Of a DNA stretch of 64,000 bases, positions 56,580 through 64,000 are shown piece by piece; position 1 is the stretch's first letter; every line of letters begins with the position of its first letter. A program made the position numbers and the translations under genes. Under the pieces are notes generated by a model. It had not been told where the DNA came from and did not search any database. It worked only from the letters and a program-made list of their open reading frames with translations. The DNA is from Acinetobacter sp. XS-4. Lineage in GTDB: Bacteria > Pseudomonadota > Gammaproteobacteria > Pseudomonadales > Moraxellaceae. The stretch is taken from positions 310,001-374,000 of the forward strand of contig NZ_CP094657.1 of assembly GCF_023920705.1 (NCBI RefSeq), written 5' to 3'.

Positions 56580-57809
56580 ATGAAAAATATTCAAACGACA
56601 ACGTTGAACCGTACAACGTTGATGTTTCCTTTGGCTTTAGTGCTATTTGAATTTGCGGTTTATATTGGCAATGACCTTATTCAGCCAGCAATGTTGGCAA
56701 TTACTGAAGATTTTGGTGTAAGTGCAACTTGGGCACCATCTTCAATGTCATTTTATTTATTAGGTGGCGCTACAGTTGCGTGGTTACTTGGACCGTTGTC
56801 GGATCGTCTCGGACGTAAAAAAGTACTGCTAGCAGGGGTTTTGTTTTTTGCTCTATGCTGCTTCTTAATTTTACTAACGCGGTAAATAGAACAGTTTCTG
56901 GCATTAAGATTTTTGCAGGGAATTGGCTTAACTGTAATCTCCGCAGTCGGTTATGCCGCTATTCAAGAGAGTTTTGCTGAGCGTGATGCAATTAAAGTTA
57001 TGGCACTCATGGCAAATATCTCATTGCTTGCACCATTGCTGGGGCCTGTACTTGGAGCCTTTTTAATTGATTATGTGTCTTGGCATTGGGGATTTGTCGC
57101 CATTGCTGTATTAGCATTACTCAGTTGGGTCGGTTTGAAAAAACAGATGCCAAGTCAGCAGGCCAGTGTAACTCGACAACCTTTTAGTTATCTTTTTGAT
57201 GATTTTAAAAAGGTGTTTACTAACCGCCGTTTTTTAGGTTTAAGTCTTGCTTTACCGTTGGTGGGCATGCCTTTAATGCTTTGGATTGCTTTATCTCCAA
57301 TCATTTTGGTAGATGAGTTAAAGCTCTCCAGTGTGCAATATGGCTTGGCTCAATTTCCAGTATTTCTTGGTCTCATTGTAGGCAACATCGTCTTAATTAA
57401 AATTACTGACCGTCTCGCTTTAGGTAAAACCATCCTGATTGGCTTACCGATTATGCTGATTGGAACAATTATTTTAATATTAGGTGTAGTTTGGCAAACC
57501 TATTTAATTCCTTGTTTGCTTACAGGCATGACGCTCATCTGTTTTGGTGAGGGAATTAGCTTTTCAGTTTTATATCGCTTTGCACTCATGTCATCTGAAG
57601 TATCAAAAGGAACTGTTGCAGCGGCAGTTTCGATGCTATTGATGATGAGCTTTTTTGCAATGATTGAGCTGGTACGTTACCTCTATACGCAATTTCATTT
57701 ATTGGCCTTTGTATTATCTGCATTTACCTTTATTGCTCTTTGGTTTACTCAACCGCGAAGTGCTTTAAAGCAGGAAATGCAAGAGCGACAACAACAGGGC
57801 AACAACTAA
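56580..57809 (+). pseudogene. craA: craA/MdfA-type MFS efflux pump interrupted by an in-frame stop
   Basis: The reading frame from 56580 to 57809 spans 409 codons, the full length of CraA, an MdfA-like major facilitator that exports chloramphenicol. It is broken only by TAA at 56883-56885 (codon 102). Before it: NDLIQPAMLAITEDFGVS and LLGPLSDRLGRKKVLL (motif A); after it, in the same frame: QFLALRFLQGIGLTVIS, SAVGYAAIQESF and GPVLGAFLIDYVSWHWGF (motif C-like). The stop lies at the end of helix 3, where CAA would give RQIEQFL. Only a 101-residue fragment would be made unless read through. Confidence 0.88.
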
Positions 57810-57842
57810 AAAATACCGGAATTTATATTCCGGTATTTTTTT
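57808..57842. terminator. Bidirectional terminator between craA and the FUSC-family gene
   Basis: A stem AAAATACCGGAAT/ATTCCGGTATTTT with a TTAT loop and T residues on both sides lies between convergent genes. Confidence 0.88.
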
Positions 57843-57846
57843 AATA

Positions 57847-59997
57847 TTAGGTAATTTCTTGCTCTAACAGCTTATCTTTAAGCATCAGCAATTCTGGTAA
57901 TGTTTCTAACAATAAACTGATTTGTTTTAAAACTAGGGTGTATTTCTCAGATAGTTGTTCTTGAGCTGTTAAGTCCTGAATTTCTATTAATATTTGAGAA
58001 ATGAGCGTGTGGTCGGGTAGGGTTTGCTCAAGGACACTCTGGCTCAAAATTTCTTGGCAGTGTAGTAATAATTGCAAAACCTGCTCTTCATCAATTCTCT
58101 GTCGTTGGCTACCTAACGCTGCCACATAACTTAGCTGGCTGTGGCTATAAACTAAATAGCGAAAAGCGTAATGAATGAGCTGAGGATTTGGATTCGGTTC
58201 AGCACTTAAACTCGAGATCATGTTCGACAGCTCGATTTGAGCATTATGGGCAGCACGACGAATTCGACGGTACTCTATATCCTGATTTTTGCCATATTGA
58301 TATTGCTCAACAATCACATTGAAATAATCTAAGGTCGCTTTACTACTTTTCTTAATATTGTTAGGAATATTGCGGAAGTTCCAATCAGGCCAAATAAAGT
58401 TTACGGCAAGCCATGCAATAAAACAGCCCAATAGCGTATCTATCAGGCGAGGCAAAATAATGCTGTAGCCTGCACCTTTTAAGTTAAAAATTAACAGCAC
58501 CATCAGGGTGGCCATAAGCGTAGCCAATGCATATTTCTTTTGCCGTAAGTAGAAAAAGCAGACTCCGCAAATAATCGTAATGATGAGTTGACCTTCAATA
58601 CTCGGTACAAAATATAGAATAGGTATTCCTAATAAAACACCCAGCAAAGTACCAATAGTTCTTAGTTTAAGACGGCTTTTAGTTGCAAAATAAGTGATCT
58701 GACAGACAAATAAACTGGTCAGTAAAATCCAATAGCCATGCTGAGCAAAGGGTAATAATGAAATGGCATAACCTGCGGCGAAAACGACTGCAATTCGTAT
58801 GGCATGTCTAAATAAGGCCGACTGCGGTGTAATCTGTTGCCTGAGTTTTAAGATCAGATCTGAAAACCCTTGAATATCATCATCAAGTAAATTTAAGTGT
58901 TCTTGTCTTGTTTGGGTATTATTTTCAGGGAAGGGCTGTGCATATTGTAGTTGTTCAAACTGTTCATGCATTCCTTTTAAATTATCAAAAATAAGTCTTA
59001 AGTTTTTAACTTCAAAGTTTTGTGGATGCTGTTGTATCCAGTCCTTTAAAGAACTTTCCAAATGGTTCAATACCGTCCGGCTTTCTTGCGATGGCTGAGA
59101 TGGTCGATTATGCAAAATACACTGAGCTAGATCTTGGCATGCTTGAGCCTGTACGCGTAAATTTTTCTGGAAACGGAAAATAAGATCACTACGGCTAAAG
59201 TTCTGTTGAATATGTTCGTAATGTAAATAATTTGAAGTTGCTTGTTCGTGAATGTCCCGCGCAAAAAAATATAAATTTAGCCAATAGATACTTTTATTGC
59301 TGACGCGTGAAGCCTTGAGTCGAGTGAGCAAGGAACTGCGTATTTGATTGAGGCTTTGGGCAACTTGTGTATTTTGTAGCGATAATTCATATAAAAGCTG
59401 TTCTACGTTCTCTTTATTGTCGGGATCAAACAAACGTGCTTTTGCTTGTAGTAGAACAGAAATTTCTTTAAAAATTTGTGAAAGCTTATCTTGTAAGGGA
59501 AGTGTCGGTTTAATAATAAAAAACAAGATAGATGTGAAGCCATACCACAAAGCACCATAAACAAAGTAGGTGGGTTGTTGGTACCAGTGTACATATTCTC
59601 CTAAACCGAACATGCTATAAATGGAAAGCAAAATAGTGCCAAACGAAATTGTGGCGTAACGTTGCCCTAAAGCGCCTAATAAAATGAAAAAAGCACTCGA
59701 AAGAGAAAGATATAAAATAAAGAAAATTTTGTAAGGGGCTAAAAAGCCCAGAATACTACTGACTGTAAAAAAGAGGAGGCAGACATAAACCAAGTTGCGT
59801 AATCGAATACTTAAGCGATCATCAAAGTCGGTTAACGCTGCTGCAATCGCGCCTAAAGTTACAGGAACGATGAGCTCGTTATGGTCTAGCCAAAGTAAAC
59901 CTAAAGTTGTGCCTGTGAGTACAATCAAAATTTGCAGGCAATAAATTAAAATGGAGTTCGTCTTAAAACTATTAAATATTTGGGTCAGATAGTTCAC
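57847..59997 (-). CDS. yccS: YccS-type FUSC family inner-membrane protein
   Basis: A 716-residue protein with two blocks of about five to six transmembrane helices (about 15-175 and 390-535), each followed by a cytoplasmic helical domain, the FUSC layout shared with AaeB-type aromatic acid exporters. GYWILLTSLFVCQITYFATKSRLKLRTIGTLLGVLLG carries the second-block signature. It starts at GTG without a clear Shine-Dalgarno. Substrate unknown. Confidence 0.86.
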   Translation of the reverse strand: MNYLTQIFNSFKTNSILIYCLQILIVLTGTTLGLLWLDHNELIVPVTLGAIAAALTDFDDRLSIRLRNLVYVCLLFFTVSSILGFLAPYKIFFILYLSLSSAFFILLGALGQRYATISFGTILLSIYSMFGLGEYVHWYQQPTYFVYGALWYGFTSILFFIIKPTLPLQDKLSQIFKEISVLLQAKARLFDPDNKENVEQLLYELSLQNTQVAQSLNQIRSSLLTRLKASRVSNKSIYWLNLYFFARDIHEQATSNYLHYEHIQQNFSRSDLIFRFQKNLRVQAQACQDLAQCILHNRPSQPSQESRTVLNHLESSLKDWIQQHPQNFEVKNLRLIFDNLKGMHEQFEQLQYAQPFPENNTQTRQEHLNLLDDDIQGFSDLILKLRQQITPQSALFRHAIRIAVVFAAGYAISLLPFAQHGYWILLTSLFVCQITYFATKSRLKLRTIGTLLGVLLGIPILYFVPSIEGQLIITIICGVCFFYLRQKKYALATLMATLMVLLIFNLKGAGYSIILPRLIDTLLGCFIAWLAVNFIWPDWNFRNIPNNIKKSSKATLDYFNVIVEQYQYGKNQDIEYRRIRRAAHNAQIELSNMISSLSAEPNPNPQLIHYAFRYLVYSHSQLSYVAALGSQRQRIDEEQVLQLLLHCQEILSQSVLEQTLPDHTLISQILIEIQDLTAQEQLSEKYTLVLKQISLLLETLPELLMLKDKLLEQEIT

Positions 59998-60151
59998 GGC
60001 TTTTGTTCTAAATTAGAGAATACGTGAGAAAGCAGTATGTAACTTTAAATTTTTATTACTTCAAAAATATTATTCTTTTTATCTACAAAAGTCAGTCATT
60101 TTTTAAGATTTTATTAGGCTTAAATCAAGTTGTAACGATCAATAAATTAAC

Positions 60152-60183
60152 AAAATTGTGGATATCTTTTTAGATACCCACAA
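60152..60183 (-). terminator. Terminator of sodC
   Basis: On the minus strand TTGTGGGTATCT/AGATATCCACAA (one mismatch) with an AAAA loop is followed by TTTT. Confidence 0.65.
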
Positions 60184-60199
60184 TTTGAAAAGACATAAA

Positions 60200-60775
60200 T
60201 TATTTAATCACACCACATGCAATTCGTGCTCCGCCACCACCGAGAGGCAAAGGTGAGTCTGAGTAGTTATCGCCACCCGCATGAATCATAATAGCTCGAC
60301 CTTGAAGATCAGCAAGTTTCAATCGAGGTGCGATCACAGCAGTCGTTGCAACACCAGTATTATCGACCACTAAAGCAGGTAAATCACCTAAGTGGCCAGT
60401 TGTTGGAGTACCGTGATGAGGGGCTTGATTCGGGTTATAGTGACTACCAGCAGCTAAAGCAGCACCAGCTTTCCCATCTTTCTCAGCTGGTTCACAAGAG
60501 GCATTTTCATGAATATGGAAACCACGAGTACCGCTTGGTAAATCAGCTAGAGCAGGAGTAATAATTAAACCTTTGTCACTATCTTGAAAGCTAATCGTAC
60601 CTAATTTTTTACCAATACCAGCGGCAGTTACTTCATTTACATCAACTACTTTTTTCGTATGCATTGTCGTTAATGCTTGAGCTGTATCAGATACAGTTTT
60701 TGTGACTGAACTACAGCCAACCGTAAAAAAAGCTGTAAGCGCACAGACTGCGCCAATTTTATTAAACATCTGCAT
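60200..60775 (-). CDS. sodC: Periplasmic Cu/Zn superoxide dismutase SodC
   Basis: A 191-residue exported enzyme; the N-terminus ends FFTVGCSS, a lipobox, so it is probably membrane-tethered. Metal ligands are visible in RGFHIHENASC, AGSHYNP, PHHGTP, HLGDLPAL and IMIHAGGDNY; the active-site Arg and second Cys are in GGARIACGVI. AAGGA lies nine bases before ATG 60775. It converts superoxide to peroxide in the periplasm. Confidence 0.95.
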   Translation of the reverse strand: MQMFNKIGAVCALTAFFTVGCSSVTKTVSDTAQALTTMHTKKVVDVNEVTAAGIGKKLGTISFQDSDKGLIITPALADLPSGTRGFHIHENASCEPAEKDGKAGAALAAGSHYNPNQAPHHGTPTTGHLGDLPALVVDNTGVATTAVIAPRLKLADLQGRAIMIHAGGDNYSDSPLPLGGGGARIACGVIK

Positions 60776-60894
60776 GATTGGATGTCCTTATAAATATATA
60801 TGATTGTTAGATTCAAACAAACGCAGGTCTAGCCTACAAGTTAATTTAAATAGTTAATTTGTATCTAGAAACATTTTTAAATTAAATAAATATG

Positions 60895-62019
60895 TCAATC
60901 TTTATAGCTGGAAGATTCACTTTCAGAATCATAAATCATAGTCGTTTTAGGCATAGGTTCAGGCTCAATGGTTTCATGTAACCATTCACGCCAAATTGCC
61001 AGTAAAATAGCCAGAATTACAGGTCCAATAAATAAACCTACTAATCCGAAGCTTGCAATACCACCTAACACACCAAACATAATTAATAAGAATGGAATTT
61101 TTGTAGCGCCAGAAATCACAAGTGGTCGAATCACATTATCTGAGCTACTCACAATCACTACACCCCAAACCACTACACCAATTGCTTCCATCGTTTGTCC
61201 CTGAGAGAACAACCATAGACCGACACCTAAATAGGAAATTGGTGTACCAAATGGAATTAAAGCTAACAAGAAAGTAGCAATGGTAAGCACCATTGGGTTA
61301 GGGACACCTGCTACGAAATAACTTAATCCAGCTAAAACAGCTTGAGCAATTGCAGTTAAACCCACGCCGTAGACTACAGCACGAGTCGTTTCAGAGATCG
61401 TATCGAGATAATGGTGAATACGAGGGCCTATAACCATTTCTAAGGCTTTGCTCACCTGAGATAAAATCATTTGACCATCACGATAGAAGAAAAATAGGCT
61501 AAATACGGCAAAGCCAAATTTGACAACATTTTTACTAATTTCACCGAGCAGCATTCGACCATAACTTAAATGGCTTTGAACCCAAGCTGCGATATTCTGA
61601 ATAGTGCTATTTGGATCAGTATTTATTTCATTGAGTGTGCGAGAAATTTCTTTTCCAACAAAAGGAAGTTCGCGAATAAAATCAGGAACACTTAAATGAC
61701 CTGAAAAAACCTGACGTTGCAAGTCAAAATATAAATTGCGGCCTTCATGCTGCAAAATAAAAATAGCGCATGTAAAAGGGACGCCAACAACCAGAATGAC
61801 CAGACTAATCATTAGAGTTGCATTTAAAGTATTACGGGTTTCTCCAAAAAAACGTTGAATTCTTAAATAAATAGGCCAAGTCATATAAGCAATGATGGCA
61901 GCCCAAAGTACAGGAACAATAAAGTATTTCAGGATATTAAATCCTAAAAAAATCAAAATAAAAAACAGCCCAAACAATAAAACGCGCTGTAAATTAGGAG
62001 CGTATGGATGCACGAACAA
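60895..62019 (-). CDS. AI-2E family transporter (PerM/YdiK-like)
   Basis: A 374-residue membrane protein with about seven to eight helices and the family motifs VPVLWAAIIAYMTWPIY, FFFYRDGQ, LTAIAQAVLAGLSYFVAGVPNP and the Pro-rich IPFGTPISYLGVGLWLF. Family members have been linked to autoinducer-2 or ion transport; the substrate here is unknown. The frame opens at TTG 62019 (AGAG nearby) or GTG 62013; there is no ATG near. The tail is Ser/Glu-rich (DSESESSSY). Confidence 0.87.
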   Translation of the reverse strand: MFVHPYAPNLQRVLLFGLFFILIFLGFNILKYFIVPVLWAAIIAYMTWPIYLRIQRFFGETRNTLNATLMISLVILVVGVPFTCAIFILQHEGRNLYFDLQRQVFSGHLSVPDFIRELPFVGKEISRTLNEINTDPNSTIQNIAAWVQSHLSYGRMLLGEISKNVVKFGFAVFSLFFFYRDGQMILSQVSKALEMVIGPRIHHYLDTISETTRAVVYGVGLTAIAQAVLAGLSYFVAGVPNPMVLTIATFLLALIPFGTPISYLGVGLWLFSQGQTMEAIGVVVWGVVIVSSSDNVIRPLVISGATKIPFLLIMFGVLGGIASFGLVGLFIGPVILAILLAIWREWLHETIEPEPMPKTTMIYDSESESSSYKD

Positions 62020-62096
62020 TATTTCTCTAATTTTCTACATAGAATAAAGTCATATTAACTGAAAAATAACCTGAGGCAAATTTTAAGGCCGTAATG

Positions 62097-62136
62097 TAAA
62101 GAACCTTATACATCTCTTTTTAGAGACTAAAAGTTC
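62097..62136 (-). terminator. Possible terminator of the parA-like gene
   Basis: On the minus strand TAAAGAACTT ... AAGGTTCTTTA encloses an inner TCTCT/AGAGA hairpin. There is no strong T tract. Confidence 0.35.
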
Positions 62137-62137
62137 T

Positions 62138-62782
62138 TTAAAACCACTCAGCTTTATCTTCAACTAACTTGTTTAGAACAGGTTGCCATTGATTTTGAAT
62201 CGTAATAAAGTTTTTTTGAGGTTTATCAAAAATGCTTAAGCCTTGCATCGCTAAGCTACCATAAGCCGTACGTTCAGCAATCCACGCAACAGGTTCCTGT
62301 TCAATTTTTTCAAAAAACTGTTGAATATCTTTTGAGCTAGCACTATTCGGTTTTACACGATTAGCAAGAAGTAAAATCTGAACTTTGCCTTTACGAATAC
62401 GTTTAATATCTTGTAAATGCTTCAAAAAGCGACGAGTACTGTCTATATCAAAAAATGAAGGCTGAAGTGGGGTAATAATGGCATGAGCTTCACTAATGAG
62501 TTGCTCAGCATGTTCACCTGAAAGTGCACCAGGCGCATCAATAATTAAATAATCCAGATTTTTAGGTGCGTCACCAATTGATTTTTCATGACGCCAGTCG
62601 AGGCTTTGAATTTTTGCGACGCCATCGGGGCGCTGTTTTAACCACTGTAAAGCCGATTTTTGATTGTCCGAATCTGCTAATGCTACTTTATATCCTTTTT
62701 GTGCCAATGCTGTTGCCAACGTAATGGCCGTCATGGTTTTTCCGCATCCGCCCTTTTGATTTGCAATAAGTATCGTTTTCAT
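62138..62782 (-). CDS. Orphan ParA-family ATPase
   Basis: A 214-residue cytosolic P-loop ATPase. Deviant Walker A KGGCGKTMTA (Lys at both ends) near residue 10, ADSDNQKSALQWL, and the switch region DYLIIDAPGALSG are the ParA/MinD/Soj pattern. There is no ParB gene beside it, unlike the chromosomal parAB; the size fits small ParA proteins that position a cargo. ATG 62782 (MKTILIANQKGG) is the natural start. Role unknown. Confidence 0.87.
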   Translation of the reverse strand: MKTILIANQKGGCGKTMTAITLATALAQKGYKVALADSDNQKSALQWLKQRPDGVAKIQSLDWRHEKSIGDAPKNLDYLIIDAPGALSGEHAEQLISEAHAIITPLQPSFFDIDSTRRFLKHLQDIKRIRKGKVQILLLANRVKPNSASSKDIQQFFEKIEQEPVAWIAERTAYGSLAMQGLSIFDKPQKNFITIQNQWQPVLNKLVEDKAEWF

Positions 62783-62940
62783 AAATCCAATTATTTTCAG
62801 CAGCACATTTGTTTATGTTTTATACCTTAGCATCTTTTTATGTGAAGGAGATGACCACATTTGACAAAAGTTTAAGCTGTTTCGTTATTTTAGATATGAT
62901 TAGATCTGTAATCTTGATTCGCGCTTTTTAAGGAAAATTT

Positions 62941-63408
62941 ATGTCTGTATGGCTTGCCATGCTTATTGGGGCTGGAATTGGCATCATTATCACTACTCTT
63001 ATTTTATCAAACACTCGGAATGGCCGAATTAAAGCTGAATATGAGCAATATATTGCTGAACTTGAATTAGAGCATCAACAAGCCCTCACTCAAGCACAAA
63101 AGAGAAGTGTAAATACAAGCCGTGCTGTGTTGAAAGGAAAAATGGCAGAACAATTTGCTCCAGTTTTGCCTGAATTTCAGTATCTACCAAGCGATGCCAA
63201 ATTCATGGGCGATCCGGTGGACTATATTATCTTTGATGGATATACCGATTTTCGTGATGGTGATGGTACGGCAGAAGACATCAATATTATTTTACTTGAT
63301 GTAAAAAGTGGTGGTGCAAGACTCACGAAAGGCCAGCAGGCCATTGCGCAAGCTGTACAGCAAGGTAAGGTTCGTTTTGAAACTTTGAGAATCGATTTTG
63401 AAGATTAA
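62941..63408 (+). CDS. Membrane-anchored Holliday-junction-resolvase-like protein
   Basis: A 155-residue protein with an N-terminal transmembrane helix (about 4-23), a coiled segment (about 30-55), then a domain of the endonuclease Holliday-junction-related family (PF10107). Possible nuclease residues: E70 in KGKMAEQ, D91/D94 in GDPVDYIIFDG, D120 and K122 in LDVKSGG, with GQQAI after. Family activity is unproven and the membrane helix is odd for a resolvase. It is divergent from the ParA gene. Confidence 0.78.
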   Translation: MSVWLAMLIGAGIGIIITTLILSNTRNGRIKAEYEQYIAELELEHQQALTQAQKRSVNTSRAVLKGKMAEQFAPVLPEFQYLPSDAKFMGDPVDYIIFDGYTDFRDGDGTAEDINIILLDVKSGGARLTKGQQAIAQAVQQGKVRFETLRIDFED

Positions 63409-63547
63409 GAAGCTATTTAATTCAGCACAAAAATAGACGAAATTGATCTGTATTGTTACTAAATTCCGATATTTTTTTCATCACTTATGGCTACTATAAA
63501 TTGAAGATCTTTTTAATTTGATCTAGCAATATTCGAGGTATAAAGCG

Positions 63548-64000
63548 ATGAAAAAACAACGTTTAATGATGGGCTTATTAGCTGCTATTAGCATGAGTTC
63601 AGCATTTGCATCGACCTCAAGTGAATATAATATTGCCAAAGGTTTGAGCCCCGTTGAAAAAGACCAGTCAATTTCTGTATTGCAACCTTTTCAGGGGAAT
63701 TTCAGAATACTTGGTTCAAAAATATATCACAGTGATGAGCAAGCTAAGTTTTCTCCTATCGACTATGCTGTAAGTTGGGGATTATTTGCACAGCCTGAAA
63801 TTGCACGCCATATTTCAGTGAAACAATATGACCGTTATTTAAACTGGAAAATTCCTAGATTACCTGTTCCGGCAGAGCAAGCAATGCAAATGGTGTCTAA
63901 CATGCACATCATTCCTGCAAACCCTGAAATTGCTCAGCAGATTAAACAGGTTAAACGTGGTGATTTAGTCTATTTAAAAGGTGATCTTGTCGAGATTAAG
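63548..64000 (+). CDS. Exported hypothetical protein, 5' part only
   Basis: The frame opens at ATG 63548 and stays open to the window end (151 codons). A signal peptide MKKQRLMMGLLAAISMSSAFA is followed by SILQPF-like and SPIDYAVSWGLFAQPEIAR, a Trp-rich stretch YLNWKIPRLPVPAEQ and VKRGDLVYLKGDLVEIK, which suggests a small beta-rich domain. I do not recognise the family. The C-terminus is outside the window. Confidence 0.7.
   Translation, partial: MKKQRLMMGLLAAISMSSAFASTSSEYNIAKGLSPVEKDQSISVLQPFQGNFRILGSKIYHSDEQAKFSPIDYAVSWGLFAQPEIARHISVKQYDRYLNWKIPRLPVPAEQAMQMVSNMHIIPANPEIAQQIKQVKRGDLVYLKGDLVEIK

Noticed and set aside
57847..59997. Possible frameshift or fusion in the large minus-strand membrane gene
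   Set aside because: The 716-residue frame is continuous and the two-block FUSC layout is normal for YccS-type proteins.

Overview
The window is chromosomal DNA from an Acinetobacter of the calcoaceticus-baumannii complex, most likely A. baumannii. The evidence is low G+C, gene orders typical of the genus (pilMNOPQ-aroKB-SPOR-gltBD, the comBCEF-like minor pilin cluster, lipase foldase before lipase), a craA/MdfA-type efflux gene, and a SpoT with a decayed synthetase domain. No insertion sequence, CRISPR array, prophage, rRNA or tRNA gene was seen. Most of the window is core genome; the most variable parts are the two pilin loci.

Layout: 1-2649 is the end of murE, then murF and mraY (peptidoglycan precursors; murD does not follow). 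2709-3868 holds a small unknown gene and rlmA. 3922-6483 (minus) is PBP1a. 6644-14403 is pilMNOPQ-aroK-aroB-SPOR protein, followed after a 455-base leader by gltB-gltD. 21004-24276 holds a PF10118-type hydrolase and a lemA-TPM-TPM cluster. 24627-27621 is the major pilin pilA, a TfpX/TfpZ-type pilin accessory gene and the oligosaccharyltransferase pglL. 27665-32612 (minus) holds bfr, bfd, ridA, spoT, rpoZ and gmk, diverging from ispH (32735). 33857-41256 is the minor pilin/adhesin operon fimU-pilV-pilW-pilX-pilY1-pilE-pilE-like. 41403-43609 is rpsP-rimM-trmD-rplS. 43662-45751 (minus) is lipase plus foldase. 45905-50110 holds truB, a TSUP transporter, a hemerythrin protein and two RhtA-type exporters. 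serA (minus) diverges from a D-2-hydroxyglutarate dehydrogenase-type gene (50209-53229). 53296-56208 holds a DUF3592 protein and two paralogous small lipoproteins around mdaB-ygiN. 56580-57809 is craA broken by an in-frame TAA. 57847-62782 (minus) is a YccS-type protein, sodC, an AI-2E permease and an orphan ParA. The window ends with a membrane-anchored Holliday-resolvase-like protein and a truncated exported protein.

Functional links: two separate loci supply type IV pilus parts (alignment complex and secretin; minor pilins and PilY1), and a third supplies the major pilin, its accessory protein and the glycosyltransferase. gltBD and serA/D2HGDH share 2-oxoglutarate. bfr/bfd form an iron store and release pair, with Bfr apparently lacking most ferroxidase ligands. 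SpoT, RpoZ and Gmk are clustered around (p)ppGpp and guanine nucleotides.

Most notable: the craA nonsense codon; the pilA-tfpZ-pglL arrangement with a terminator between pilA and tfpZ; the ferroxidase-deficient Bfr; the long gltB leader with a sigma-54-like promoter and terminator-like hairpin; a structured RNA candidate ahead of a lipoprotein gene; and a nested hairpin before the D2HGDH gene.
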